Below the pieces are notes generated by a model. That model did no database searches and was not told the origin of the DNA. It saw only the letters and a program-made list of their open reading frames with translations. The translations under genes were made by a program, and so were the position numbers. From Clostridia bacterium (GTDB lineage: Bacteria > Bacillota > Clostridia > Oscillospirales > Acutalibacteraceae), in assembly GCA_017380615.1 (NCBI GenBank), contig JAFODQ010000021.1:1-63401 (forward strand): a stretch of DNA of 63,401 nt. Direction: 5' to 3'. Positions 35,461 through 44,103 of the stretch are shown here, one piece after another; positions within the stretch are counted from its first letter, which is position 1, and every line of letters begins with the position of its first letter.

Positions 35461-35810
35461 ACACAAGGCTTTTAGGTGCTAAAGGTGAATATTTCGCCTC
35501 AAGATATCTTCGTGATAAGGGGTATGACATATTAAGCGGGAATTTTGTTGGTGGAACAGGCGAAATTGACATTGTTGCCACAGACAATAATTTCATCTGC
35601 TTCGTTGAGGTTAAAACCAGAACAAGGGGAACAATGTTTGCTCCTGCTGAGGCTGTTGACCGCAGGAAACAGGAAAATATAAGAAGTGCTGCAGCTGTGT
35701 ATATGAAGGACTTTCCTGCCGGAGTGAGAATGCGCTACGACATAATTGAAGTGCTTGTTGATGAAAACGCACAGCTTCTTGAAATCAATCATATTAAAAA
35801 TGCATTTTAA
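35457..35810 (+). CDS. yraN: YraN family protein (UPF0102), endonuclease-like
   Basis: 117 residues with the restriction-endonuclease-like core of this family: NTRLLGAKGEYFASRYL, GGTGEIDIVATDNNFICFVE, VKTRTRG, and a late YDIIEVLVD. The D-(x)n-E-x-K residues are all present. Cellular function is unsettled; the family often follows rnhB, as here. Confidence 0.93.
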   Translation: MNTRLLGAKGEYFASRYLRDKGYDILSGNFVGGTGEIDIVATDNNFICFVEVKTRTRGTMFAPAEAVDRRKQENIRSAAAVYMKDFPAGVRMRYDIIEVLVDENAQLLEINHIKNAF

Positions 35811-35820
35811 TAGTAAAAGT

Positions 35821-35849
35821 AACCCCGGAACAATTTCTGTTCCGGGGTT
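35821..35849. terminator. Bidirectional terminator between yraN and the PpiC gene
   Basis: AACCCCGGAACA (35821-35832) pairs perfectly with TGTTCCGGGGTT (35838-35849). The convergent gene ends at 35866. Confidence 0.85.
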
Positions 35850-35865
35850 ATGTGCTTTATTGATA

Positions 35866-37602
35866 TCAATAAGAGTACTGGGATAATGCGTTCTGTGAAT
35901 AATGAGAAGCGTTGCTATTGATGATTTTCTCAACACTTTTTGATGTCCATTTAACGATGAGTTCGTTTGCAGATGTGTTCTCTTTGATGTCCTCGAAAGA
36001 GTCTTCAACATAAGCATTGTAATCGTCAGATGAAAGTGTGGTACGGATATCGCTCTCCCATTTCTCTGTTGGGTCTGAGCTTACCATGTACATAATGTGA
36101 TAACCATAGTCTGTCTTGATGATGCCTGTATCACCTTTCTTGTGATCACCAAGAGACCACTCAAGGAATTCGGGAACATAGCTTGATGTGGAGGTGACGC
36201 CTTCATAAAGACCACCTGTTGCAGCAGAAGCTGTGTCATCTGTGTGAGCCTTAACAAGCTCAATGAACTTTTCCTCTGTTGCGCCTTCATTCTTCCACTG
36301 CTGAAGAAGTTTATCTGCTTCTGTCTTTGCTGCTGCAAAGTTTGCTGCGATTTCATCTTCTGAAAGCTTAATGCTTGCACCCTCTGCATCTTCTCTTGTT
36401 GTCTGTGCCTGAACGAGGAGATGACGAACATCAGCAGAAGCAACGGATGTATCCTTATGTGCAGGTTCTGTCATAAGAATGATGTAATAAGCTTCCTGAA
36501 GCTCAACATCAAATATTGCGATATCTCCTGCAACTCTCTTTGCGTCGAATGTCCAATTTGCAAAATCCTCGGAAAGCTGAGTGAGGTTTGTTTTAGTAAG
36601 GTTTTCTGCAAGTGTTGTGCTGTCAGAAGCATAAGCATCTTTGTATGATGCCGGTGCAAATTTCTTTGCTGCTGCAACAAAAGCATCCACTGTAGCAGCC
36701 TCGCTCTTGAACTGCTCTGCACGGGCTTTTGCTTGCTCCTTGGTATAAACAGGATCTGTTGAACCTTCAACTGCTTTTGCATAGCTTACTGTAAAATATC
36801 TGAAGCTTGCAACATCAATTTCATCCTTATGATCTGCATAGTATTTATCAACAGTTTCTTTGGTGATGTTGGATTGTGCCTGCTTCTGATACCACTGAAG
36901 GTAGAGTCTTGCGATGCTGTCTCTTTCTGAGAGCTCTCTGAGAACCTTTTCGTTCACACCTGAACCGTAAACTCTTGCGATGTAGTTATCAAGAGCGTAG
37001 TCAGCCTCTTTTGCTTTTTCAGCATGAGTGTCGATATACTCTTGGATTTCGGTTTCGATTTCGGTTTTCTGAGCTTCAGTGATTTCAAAACCGTTAGCCT
37101 TTGCTTCTTCGCTCATTGCTTCATTGTAAAGCTTTTTCATAAGAAAAGCTCTCTGTGGAGCAGTGTATCTGAAATAATCCTGCCATGTCTTTACGGTTTC
37201 GGGAGCATCGTCACCGGTGTAATCCTGTTCAGCCGGACTTGTGTAAAGGTTGAAGTAGGCTGAACCTGCACCAGGGCTCTGCTGGTCATATTGCTGAGAC
37301 ATTGACGCAGCCTCGTTGTAAAGATTCATATAGTAGTAATTGTACTCTGCAGCTGTAATCTTTTCTTCACCATAGGTTGCCGCTGTGAGAATTCTCTGAG
37401 GTACACCGAAAATGTTACTGAGCATGCTTCCGATGCCGAAAAGAACAATACCAACAGCAAGAAGAATGCAAAGAGCTTTAACGATAACTCTTATAACCTT
37501 ATCTGCCTTGCTGGATTTCTTTTTCTTTGCAGCCTTTGCAAGACGAGCCTTGCGCTGCTCGCGATAAATTTCGGCATTTGTTTTGATTTCATTGTTTGCC
37601 AT
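35866..37602 (-). CDS. Membrane-anchored peptidylprolyl isomerase of the PpiC/SurA type
   Basis: 578 residues. A highly basic cytoplasmic start (KARLAKAAKKKKSSKADK) leads to one membrane helix (ALCILLAVGIVLFGIGSML, about residues 43-61). A long helical SurA_N-like region follows, and then a PpiC rotamase domain near the carboxyl end (VRHLLVQAQ, KLLQQWKNEGATEEKF, ATGGLYEG, GIIKTDYGYHIMYMV). It should help fold exported proteins outside the membrane. There is no lipobox, unlike PrsA, so it is a single-pass anchored relative. Confidence 0.88.
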   Translation of the reverse strand: MANNEIKTNAEIYREQRKARLAKAAKKKKSSKADKVIRVIVKALCILLAVGIVLFGIGSMLSNIFGVPQRILTAATYGEEKITAAEYNYYYMNLYNEAASMSQQYDQQSPGAGSAYFNLYTSPAEQDYTGDDAPETVKTWQDYFRYTAPQRAFLMKKLYNEAMSEEAKANGFEITEAQKTEIETEIQEYIDTHAEKAKEADYALDNYIARVYGSGVNEKVLRELSERDSIARLYLQWYQKQAQSNITKETVDKYYADHKDEIDVASFRYFTVSYAKAVEGSTDPVYTKEQAKARAEQFKSEAATVDAFVAAAKKFAPASYKDAYASDSTTLAENLTKTNLTQLSEDFANWTFDAKRVAGDIAIFDVELQEAYYIILMTEPAHKDTSVASADVRHLLVQAQTTREDAEGASIKLSEDEIAANFAAAKTEADKLLQQWKNEGATEEKFIELVKAHTDDTASAATGGLYEGVTSTSSYVPEFLEWSLGDHKKGDTGIIKTDYGYHIMYMVSSDPTEKWESDIRTTLSSDDYNAYVEDSFEDIKENTSANELIVKWTSKSVEKIINSNASHYSQNALSQYSY

Positions 37603-37668
37603 AAAATTTTCATCCTTTGCTATCTATTGTCATGCACTGTGGAACACAGCACACGAATATCGTTTTCT

Positions 37669-37697
37669 ATTTTATAACAATTCTTCAGATTTTACAA
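37669..37697 (-). promoter_or_regulatory. SigA-type promoter for the PpiC gene
   Basis: On the minus strand: TTGTAA (37697-37692), 17-base spacer, TAAAAT (37674-37669), about 70 bases before the ATG. Confidence 0.6.
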
Positions 37698-37779
37698 GGC
37701 TTTTTAGCGATTTAATTGTATATAATATATTTATTTACAATTTATTATATGGTTTTTCATTTTTAAAGCATCGTGAGGT

Positions 37780-37809
37780 TTGACATTGCTCTGCTTATCG
37801 TGTTATTAT
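37780..37809 (+). promoter_or_regulatory. SigA-type promoter for the DUF5696-like gene
   Basis: TTGACA (37780-37785), 18-base spacer, TATTAT (37804-37809). It places the start codon at 37841, as the in-frame TTG at 37811 would be essentially at the transcription start. Confidence 0.65.
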
Positions 37810-37840
37810 ATTGATAATCTTTTTTAAGAACGGTGTATTT

Positions 37841-39928
37841 ATGAACAGAAAGAAAGTAAATAGAAAAATTATAATTATCACAGCAGTTGTGCTTGTTGCG
37901 GCTGTTGTTGTGGGTGTGGCTTTACCGTTGTTTTTAAATAAACAGACAAACAACTTTATGCTCGGTAACGCTGGTGATGCAAAAGAATCTGCCAACGGAT
38001 ACAATGTTTGCTTCGGTGAAGGATTTAAGTATCTTTTTAACAGTTCAGATTCTGTTTTTGCAATCAGCTCGTCTGATGGAAAAAACATTTTCACCTCGCA
38101 TAGTAGAGCTGCGGCAGCAAATTCGCTTGCCACAATTCTTGATATCAGGTTGAGAGATAAAAAGGGTAATTCCTATTCAATGGATTCGTCTGCAAACAGC
38201 GTTGCAGCAGCTGACTTTAAAATTGTTTCGCAGGATGTAAATCACATAAATGTGGTGTATGAGCTTAAACCGGCATCAACTAATGGTAAGCTTCCTGTAA
38301 ATGAACTTAATGTGAGCATTCCCGTTCTTTTTGAGTTCTCGCATAGTAAGCTTAAGGCTTCTGTTGATATATCAGCAATCACTCTTTCAAAGGGCTTGTA
38401 TATTGAAAATATCAGCCTGCTGCCGGGGCTTTTCTCTGTTGAGTCAGGTGCAAAAAACACTTATTTTACAGTACCTGATGGATGTGGTGCGCAAATAGAT
38501 GTTGGAGCAGTTACGGAAGCTCCGATTGTTCTTGATTTAAATGTGTATGGTGAGGATGTTTCTTTTGATCCATACTCACAGGGTGCTGTTCTTCCTTTCT
38601 TCGGAATTATCCGAAATGGTTTTTCGATAAATTCAATAATCGAAGATGGCGATGCCATATCCAGAATCACCTGCAAAAAGGATGCCCTTGGTGGAGGATA
38701 TTTATATAACACTTTCAATGTAACCCCTTGCGGAATTGTGGATGGCAAATTTGTCCACGGAGAAAGCTATGATGGAATAATTTCACAGACATATGTTGTC
38801 AAAGACAGTGGTGCTACCTACAGCTCAATTGCTGTCCAGGTGAGGGATAGTCTTAATCAGCGCAATTATCTCGCCACATCTCTTGACGGAACATTTACAG
38901 ATTTTCCGTTCTTTATAAATGTTGTTGGCAGTAACAATGGTAAGAATCCACTCACAACCTTTGAGGATGCAGCTGAAATCACGGCGCTTCTCAAGTCAAG
39001 GGGTGTAAGAAGTATTGCCCTGAGAGTTTCAGGCTACGGGGAGAAGGGGCTTGCCACATCACCGGACAGAGTCAATTCTTTCTCTAAAGCATTGGGGGGA
39101 AGGGAAGGCTTCTCGGAGCTTAGTGCAGCAGTAAATGAACAGGGAAATTATCTTTTTGTTGATTCAAATATTGTTGCAGATAAAAGCAAAACCTCCTTGC
39201 CTGTAAGAATTTATGATGATGTATCAAAATTTGCAGGTTATACTCCTGCGAAGTTTTCCTTGTCAGATAGTAAGGTAGTTGATGGTAGGGTTGCAGATAT
39301 TTATAATTTTGCAACAGAATATGAAAATGTGAGTATTTGTCTCAACGATGCTTCGAAATTTCTTTACACTGATTTAGAGGGTGGTAAAACAAGACACGAG
39401 ATGTTGAGCCTTCTTAAGGATGAGGCAAGCACATTGAGTGCAACAGGCAGCCTTATGCTTGATTATCCGGCAGTGTATCTTATGAAAGAGACACAGGCTG
39501 TTTTCTCAACACCAATTACAGCCTCATGTGCTGGTGTAAATGGTGTTACATCCGTTCCTATTCTGCAAATTGTTCTTCATGGCGGGGTGGTTTACGGCAG
39601 TATCCCTATAAATGTTTCTAATCTCTATGCAGATGATGCGCTCCTTAAGTGCGTGGAATATGGATGTGTTCCGTCATTCCTTTTCGTGCACAGTGAGAAT
39701 ACCCCTATAAGCTATAGCAGCTATGCAACCCAGACAGCAAGGCTTTATTCCAAGGCAAAGCAGCTTATGCCACTCATGAATATGAAAATCACCTCTCACG
39801 AGCTGGTAACAGATGGCGTTTATAAAATCACCTATGATTACTCAAAGGTTGTTTATGTGAACTATAACCCATCTCTTGTAGAGGTTAATGGCGTAATGAT
39901 TTCCGAGAAGGATTTCGTCGTTATATAA
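37841..39928 (+). CDS. DUF5696-like extracytoplasmic protein, membrane anchored
   Basis: 695 residues from ATG 37841. A basic start (NRKKVNRK) and one membrane helix (IIIITAVVLVAAVVVGVALP) lead to a large external region. It has beta-rich stretches first, then a region with TIM-barrel-like character (LKSRGVRSIALRVSGYGEKG, LFVDSNIVADKS, LMLDYPAVYLMKET). The tail VYVNYNPSLVEVNGVMI is the ending I associate with DUF5696 proteins of Firmicutes. A glycoside-hydrolase-like fold is possible; no catalytic pair is identified. Confidence 0.65.
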   Translation: MNRKKVNRKIIIITAVVLVAAVVVGVALPLFLNKQTNNFMLGNAGDAKESANGYNVCFGEGFKYLFNSSDSVFAISSSDGKNIFTSHSRAAAANSLATILDIRLRDKKGNSYSMDSSANSVAAADFKIVSQDVNHINVVYELKPASTNGKLPVNELNVSIPVLFEFSHSKLKASVDISAITLSKGLYIENISLLPGLFSVESGAKNTYFTVPDGCGAQIDVGAVTEAPIVLDLNVYGEDVSFDPYSQGAVLPFFGIIRNGFSINSIIEDGDAISRITCKKDALGGGYLYNTFNVTPCGIVDGKFVHGESYDGIISQTYVVKDSGATYSSIAVQVRDSLNQRNYLATSLDGTFTDFPFFINVVGSNNGKNPLTTFEDAAEITALLKSRGVRSIALRVSGYGEKGLATSPDRVNSFSKALGGREGFSELSAAVNEQGNYLFVDSNIVADKSKTSLPVRIYDDVSKFAGYTPAKFSLSDSKVVDGRVADIYNFATEYENVSICLNDASKFLYTDLEGGKTRHEMLSLLKDEASTLSATGSLMLDYPAVYLMKETQAVFSTPITASCAGVNGVTSVPILQIVLHGGVVYGSIPINVSNLYADDALLKCVEYGCVPSFLFVHSENTPISYSSYATQTARLYSKAKQLMPLMNMKITSHELVTDGVYKITYDYSKVVYVNYNPSLVEVNGVMISEKDFVVI

Positions 39929-39931
39929 ACC

Positions 39932-39964
39932 AAATCCCGACACAGAGTCACTGTGTCGGGATTT
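39932..39964 (+). terminator. Rho-independent terminator
   Basis: AAATCCCGACACAG (39932-39945) pairs perfectly with CTGTGTCGGGATTT (39951-39964) around a 5-base loop. Confidence 0.88.
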
Positions 39965-39998
39965 AATGTATTTTGTGTTATCTTTTTAACAAAATGTG

Positions 39999-40026
39999 TT
40001 GCATTTCATTTTATTTGTGATAAAAT
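39999..40026 (+). promoter_or_regulatory. Promoter for the aconitase X operon
   Basis: TTGCAT (39999-40004), 16-base spacer, TAAAAT (40021-40026), 35 bases before the start at 40062. Confidence 0.6.
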
Positions 40027-40061
40027 AGTAAAGTAATGTAATTCAAGAAAGGATGAATTCA

Positions 40062-41348
40062 ATGGACTACAAAATGGAATTAACCCCTGAGCAGGCCGCC
40101 ATTCTCAATGGCGAAAAAGGGGAAGTAATGGCAAAGGTTATGAAGACCCTCGTTATGTACGGCGAAGCATTCGGCGCAACTAAAATGATTCCCGTAACAA
40201 GTGAGAAGGGTCACCTTGTTACAAGCTTCGGTCTTAAGGTTATGAGCCCTGTTTATGATCTCATGGATCAGCTTATTGAGGCAGGTATCACATCAACACA
40301 GAAATTCTCTGTTGACCCAAAGCCTGTTGACCCAAAGGTTCCCTCAAACTTTGCTAAGAATCTTGTTTTCAACAAGTTTATGTACACAAAGCAGGCAAGC
40401 TACGATGAGCAGCTCAGAAAGCTCGGTCTCGTAAGCAACGATGCTTATACATGTACATGCTATATGGATGAGGTAGGCAACACACCAAAGAAGGGTGATA
40501 TCCTCTCATGGGCAGAGTCAAGTGCTGTTGTTTATGCAAACTCTGTTCTTGGTGCTCGTTGTAACCGTAACTCCGGTATTATTGAGCTTTTCGGCTCAAT
40601 CGTTGGCTGTGTGCCTTATTTCGGTCTTGTTACTGATGAAGGCAGAAAGGCAACATGGATTGTTGAGGTTAAAACAACCAAGAAGCCTGAAGCACAGATT
40701 CTCGGTTCTGCTATCGGAATGAAGGTTATGGAAGACGTTCCTTATGTTAAGGGACTTACAGATTGGATAGGCACAGAGCTTGATGATACCACAAAGGCAT
40801 ATCTTAAAGATTTCGGTGCTGCAACAGCTTCAAACGGTGCTGTTGGTCTCTATCACATCGCAGGTCTTACTCCTGAGGCAGTAGAGCAGGGTGAGAGCCT
40901 TATCGCAGAAAATGCTCAGGTTTATGTTATTGATGATGCAGAGCTTGAGAGAGTTTATAAGTCATATCCTGTTATGTGGAAAAAGGCTGATAAGGCACCT
41001 CAGCTTTGCTTTATCGGTTGTCCTCATCTTTCTCTTCAGCAGCTCAAGGAATGGACAGACAATGTTTGCGAAGGTCTCAAGAAGAGTGGTAAGAAAAAGG
41101 TTACAATCCCGACAGTCTTCACAGCAGCTCCTGCAGTTTGTGATGAATTCAATAAGACTGAATATGCTGCAAAGCTTGCTGCCACAGGCGTAACACTCAG
41201 CTACATCTGTCCTCTTATGTATATGAACAACCCTCTTGCTAAGAAGGGTAGAGTTATCACTAACTCAAACAAGCTTCGTACATACACAACTTCTCGTTAC
41301 TATACAAGCGATGAGATTCTTGACATAATCACAAAGGGGGCAAAATAA
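40062..41348 (+). CDS. Aconitase X catalytic (large) subunit
   Basis: 428 residues. The start is ATG 40062, spaced 8 bases from AAGAAAGG; the ATG at 40053 overlaps that site. It matches the AcnX/DUF521 family (LTPEQAAILNGEKGEVM, SVDPKPVDPKVP, AYTCTCYMDEVGNTPKKGD, ESSAVVYANSVLGARCNRN, FIGCPHLSLQQLKEW, KRVITNSNKLRTY-like ending). The conserved cysteines in the last blocks are likely iron-sulfur ligands. AcnX enzymes include cis-3-hydroxy-L-proline dehydratase (bacteria) and mevalonate 5-phosphate dehydratase (archaea). No proline or mevalonate gene is nearby, so the substrate is open. Confidence 0.88.
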   Translation: MDYKMELTPEQAAILNGEKGEVMAKVMKTLVMYGEAFGATKMIPVTSEKGHLVTSFGLKVMSPVYDLMDQLIEAGITSTQKFSVDPKPVDPKVPSNFAKNLVFNKFMYTKQASYDEQLRKLGLVSNDAYTCTCYMDEVGNTPKKGDILSWAESSAVVYANSVLGARCNRNSGIIELFGSIVGCVPYFGLVTDEGRKATWIVEVKTTKKPEAQILGSAIGMKVMEDVPYVKGLTDWIGTELDDTTKAYLKDFGAATASNGAVGLYHIAGLTPEAVEQGESLIAENAQVYVIDDAELERVYKSYPVMWKKADKAPQLCFIGCPHLSLQQLKEWTDNVCEGLKKSGKKKVTIPTVFTAAPAVCDEFNKTEYAAKLAATGVTLSYICPLMYMNNPLAKKGRVITNSNKLRTYTTSRYYTSDEILDIITKGAK

Positions 41349-41349
41349 G

Positions 41350-41799
41350 ATGAAAACATTTAAAGGTCGTCCCGTTGTACCGGGCACAGCAGAGGCTATA
41401 GCTCTCGTTTCTCATGGTGGTTTCAACACACTTGCATCATTCCAGAATGCTCTTCAGTTCGATAAGGAAGAAGATAAGACAGCAAAGTGCGGTGATCAGA
41501 ATAACCCTGATCTCTACAAGCAGCCAATGGGTGGCTCTGCTCTTTGCCTTCCACAGACAATCGGCTCCACAACTGGTGGTATGGTTCTCTATTGTGCAAA
41601 GGTTATGGGCAAGTGTCCTGCATGTATGCTCTTCTCTGAGCATATTGACTCTCTTGCAGCAGCAGGTGCAATCCTTGGTGCTGTGTGGACAGATACTCCA
41701 ATGCCCACTATCGACTGCCTTGGTGAGGAATTCCTCAACACAGTTAAGACAGGTGATAAGATTAAGGTTTACGAAGACGGAACAGTTGAAATTCTGTAA
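41350..41799 (+). CDS. Aconitase X swivel (small) subunit
   Basis: 149 residues, starting 1 base after the large subunit. Family features (DUF126) are FKGRPVVPGTAEAIALVS at the amino end, QPMGGSALCLPQTIGSTTGG with the active-site serine region, and TDTPMPTIDCLGEEF. Many bacterial AcnX proteins are single fused chains; here the two subunits are separate, as in archaea and some Firmicutes. Confidence 0.88.
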   Translation: MKTFKGRPVVPGTAEAIALVSHGGFNTLASFQNALQFDKEEDKTAKCGDQNNPDLYKQPMGGSALCLPQTIGSTTGGMVLYCAKVMGKCPACMLFSEHIDSLAAAGAILGAVWTDTPMPTIDCLGEEFLNTVKTGDKIKVYEDGTVEIL

Positions 41800-41812
41800 T
41801 TAAACCAAAACA

Positions 41813-41850
41813 AAACCGTAGGTTCTTATGAACCTACGGTTTATTTTTAT
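41813..41850 (+). terminator. Terminator of the aconitase X operon
   Basis: AAACCGTAGGTTC (41813-41825) pairs perfectly with GAACCTACGGTTT (41830-41842), followed by ATTTTTAT. It may also serve the convergent prepilin gene. Confidence 0.9.
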
Positions 41851-41855
41851 ATTGT

Positions 41856-42293
41856 TTATTGGTCGGGCTTTTTGTGGATGTTACCATCGCTTCCACCATT
41901 GCAGACACAGGTAACATTAGCATAGCTCTTTTGGTCGTTTTTGGTGAGTGTCACAGTGTATGAACCATCACCGGGGCAGAAGGGAATTTCTGCATTGAAA
42001 ATTTTGTCATTTATAACTTCCGGGGTAATGTTGTTTGGTGATGTGATTGCGCCTTTTTCACCATCGGATGTGATAACAAAAGAGGCGTTTTCGTTGAAGC
42101 TGTCTTTCATTGCCCACAATCTTGTGTCTGAGGCAATTTTATCTGATTTAACCCTGCATATCTTGGCTCTGTTGTTTTTCTGGATTCCTGTATAAATAGG
42201 GATTGCAACAGCTGTAAGAATACCAAGTATTGCAACAACCACAATAAGCTCCATAAGTGTGAAGCCTTTTTTTGTTTGTAAAAATCTAAACAT
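41856..42293 (-). CDS. Lone type IV prepilin-like (pseudopilin) protein
   Basis: 145 residues from ATG 42293, 5 bases after GAAGGGTG. The leader MFRFLQTKKG is followed by the prepilin peptidase and methylation motif FTLMELIVVVAILGILTAVA, with the conserved Glu5 of the mature protein. The C-terminal region has three cysteines and a polar, glycine-rich tail (CVCNGGSDG). No pilus ATPase, platform protein or prepilin peptidase is in the window, so assembly must rely on genes elsewhere. Confidence 0.88.
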   Translation of the reverse strand: MFRFLQTKKGFTLMELIVVVAILGILTAVAIPIYTGIQKNNRAKICRVKSDKIASDTRLWAMKDSFNENASFVITSDGEKGAITSPNNITPEVINDKIFNAEIPFCPGDGSYTVTLTKNDQKSYANVTCVCNGGSDGNIHKKPDQ

Positions 42294-42372
42294 ATTTATC
42301 ACCCTTCTTTTGAAGTGAAATTTACTCTTTATTCAATATAACATAATAAGCCGAAATTGTAAACAAAAAAAT

Positions 42373-42395
42373 AAAGGATGGTGAAACCATCCTTT
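42373..42395 (-). terminator. Terminator of gdhA
   Basis: Arms AAAGGATGGT (42373-42382) and ACCATCCTTT (42386-42395) form a 10-pair stem. On the minus strand it is followed by ATTTTTTTGTTT. Confidence 0.92.
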
Positions 42396-42411
42396 ACTAT
42401 ATTGAATTAAC

Positions 42412-43755
42412 TCAGATAATGCCCTGAGCCATCATTGCATCTGCGACCTTAACAAAGCCTGCAATGTTTGCACCTGCAACAAGGTCATAGCCGAGACCAT
42501 ATTTCTCTGCAGCAGTAGCTGAATTGTCGTGGATTTCCTTCATGATCTGCTGAAGTCTTGCATCAACCTCTTCTGCAGACCAGCTGTATCTCATTGAGTT
42601 CTGACCCATTTCAAGAGCAGAAACAGCAACACCACCTGCGTTAACAGCCTTTGATGGGGCAACAACCTTAACATTTTCCTTGAGGTATTCAAGTGCGTCG
42701 TTTGTTGTTGGCATATTGGCAACCTCAATGTAATACTGAACACCGTTTGCAACAAGCTTCTTTGCTTCATCCATGTTGATTTCGTTCTGTGTAGCACAAG
42801 GCATAGCAACATCAACCTTAACACCCCATGGCTTTTCGCCGGGGAAGAACTCTGCACCGAACTTGTCAGCATAATCCTGAACCTTGTCACGGCCGGATGC
42901 TCTCATTTCAAGCATATATTCAATTTTTTCATCTGTGCAGATACCGTCCTTGTCGTAAACATAACCATCAGGACCTGAGATTGTGAGAACCTTACCACCA
43001 AGCTCAGCAATCTTCTTAGCTGCACCCCATGCAACATTACCAAAGCCTGAAAGTGCAAATGTCTTGCCCTTGATGCTTTCGCCAAAGTGATTAAACACTT
43101 CACATGCATAGTATGTTGCACCAAAGCCTGTTGCTTCAGGACGAACAAGAGAGCCGCCGTAGGAGAGACCCTTGCCTGTAAGAACGCCGTTTTTGAAAGC
43201 GCCCTTGATTCTTCTGTACTGACCATAGAGGTAACCGATTTCTCTGCCACCAACACCGATATCGCCTGCAGGAACGTCAACGTCAGGACCAATGTGTCTG
43301 TAAAGCTCTGTCATAAAGCTCTGGCAGAAACGGAGAATTTCCATGTCACTCTTACCGCGTGGATCAAAGTCAGAGCCACCCTTACCGCCACCGATCGGAA
43401 GACCTGTAAGGCTGTTCTTGAATGTTTGCTCAAAAGCAAGGAATTTCATAATACCTGAGTAAACTGACGGATGGAAACGGAGACCACCCTTGTAAGGACC
43501 GATAGCACCATTGAACTGAACACGGTAACCTGTGTTAACATGAACCTTGCCGTTGTCATCTGTCCAGGTAACACGGAATGTGATCTGTCTTTCCGGCTCA
43601 ACGATTCTTTCGAGCAATGAATATTTTTCATATTCAGGATGCTGTTCAATAACAGGAGCAAGAGATGTTAATACCTCTGTAACTGTCTGCACGAACTCAG
43701 GCTCGCTTGCGTGTTTCTTTGCAACGTTATCAATAACGTTCTGAATGTAACTCAT
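42412..43755 (-). CDS. gdhA: Glutamate dehydrogenase, hexameric NADP-type
   Basis: 447 residues from ATG 43755 behind AAAGGAGTG; the frame runs on upstream, but without a ribosome site. Interconverts glutamate with 2-oxoglutarate and ammonia. Signatures are GGLRFHPSVYSGIMKFLAFE, LPIGGGKGGSDFDP with catalytic lysines, VPAGDIGVGGREIGYLYG, and the nucleotide-binding ALSGFGNVAWGAAKK. The length and block pattern fit the small hexameric family that assimilates ammonia in gut anaerobes. Confidence 0.97.
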   Translation of the reverse strand: MSYIQNVIDNVAKKHASEPEFVQTVTEVLTSLAPVIEQHPEYEKYSLLERIVEPERQITFRVTWTDDNGKVHVNTGYRVQFNGAIGPYKGGLRFHPSVYSGIMKFLAFEQTFKNSLTGLPIGGGKGGSDFDPRGKSDMEILRFCQSFMTELYRHIGPDVDVPAGDIGVGGREIGYLYGQYRRIKGAFKNGVLTGKGLSYGGSLVRPEATGFGATYYACEVFNHFGESIKGKTFALSGFGNVAWGAAKKIAELGGKVLTISGPDGYVYDKDGICTDEKIEYMLEMRASGRDKVQDYADKFGAEFFPGEKPWGVKVDVAMPCATQNEINMDEAKKLVANGVQYYIEVANMPTTNDALEYLKENVKVVAPSKAVNAGGVAVSALEMGQNSMRYSWSAEEVDARLQQIMKEIHDNSATAAEKYGLGYDLVAGANIAGFVKVADAMMAQGII

Positions 43756-43834
43756 TGTAAGCACTCCTTTTGTTGCCGAAGCAACCTTAGAATAGTTCAA
43801 TATAATATGTGAACATAAAATAAATACGCCAATT

Positions 43835-43863
43835 ATTTTATACCCAAACAGGGGAAAATGCAA
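43835..43863 (-). promoter_or_regulatory. SigA-type promoter for gdhA
   Basis: On the minus strand: TTGCAT (43863-43858), 17-base spacer, TAAAAT (43840-43835), 80 bases before the start codon. Confidence 0.7.
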
Positions 43864-44042
43864 TAAAATTGTAATTTACTGTCAAAATATTGTATATTTT
43901 TACAAATAATGCCGGGATATAAAAAAACTTTTTTTACAATTCGCAATATTCAAAAACCTGGAAATGTCAGTGAATGGCGATTCACCGGGGTTTGTGGCGT
44001 TTTTACAGCGGCGTTTTTGTGTGTAAAACATTTACTTTTGTG

Positions 44043-44072
44043 TTGAATTCGTAGCACACATTATGGTATAAT
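44043..44072 (+). promoter_or_regulatory. SigA-type promoter for the GH51 gene
   Basis: TTGAAT (44043-44048), 18-base spacer, consensus TATAAT (44067-44072), 32 bases before the ATG. Confidence 0.7.
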
Positions 44073-44103
44073 TTAGAAAATCCTATACAAGGTGGTTCAG
44101 TGA

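Larger units (their letters stand above)
43756..44103. other. Divergent regulatory region between gdhA and the arabinofuranosidase gene
   Basis: 348 bases without a gene. It holds one promoter per side and, around 43955-44002, an imperfect hairpin (AAACCTGG...GTGAATggcgATTCAC...CGGGGTTT). That inverted repeat could be a regulator site or the mark of an mRNA leader; no known operator is recognised. Confidence 0.5.

Noticed and set aside
42412..43863. Longer gdhA with 36 extra N-terminal residues
   Set aside because: The extra stretch covers the promoter and matches no GDH; the ATG at 43755 has AAAGGAGTG directly upstream.
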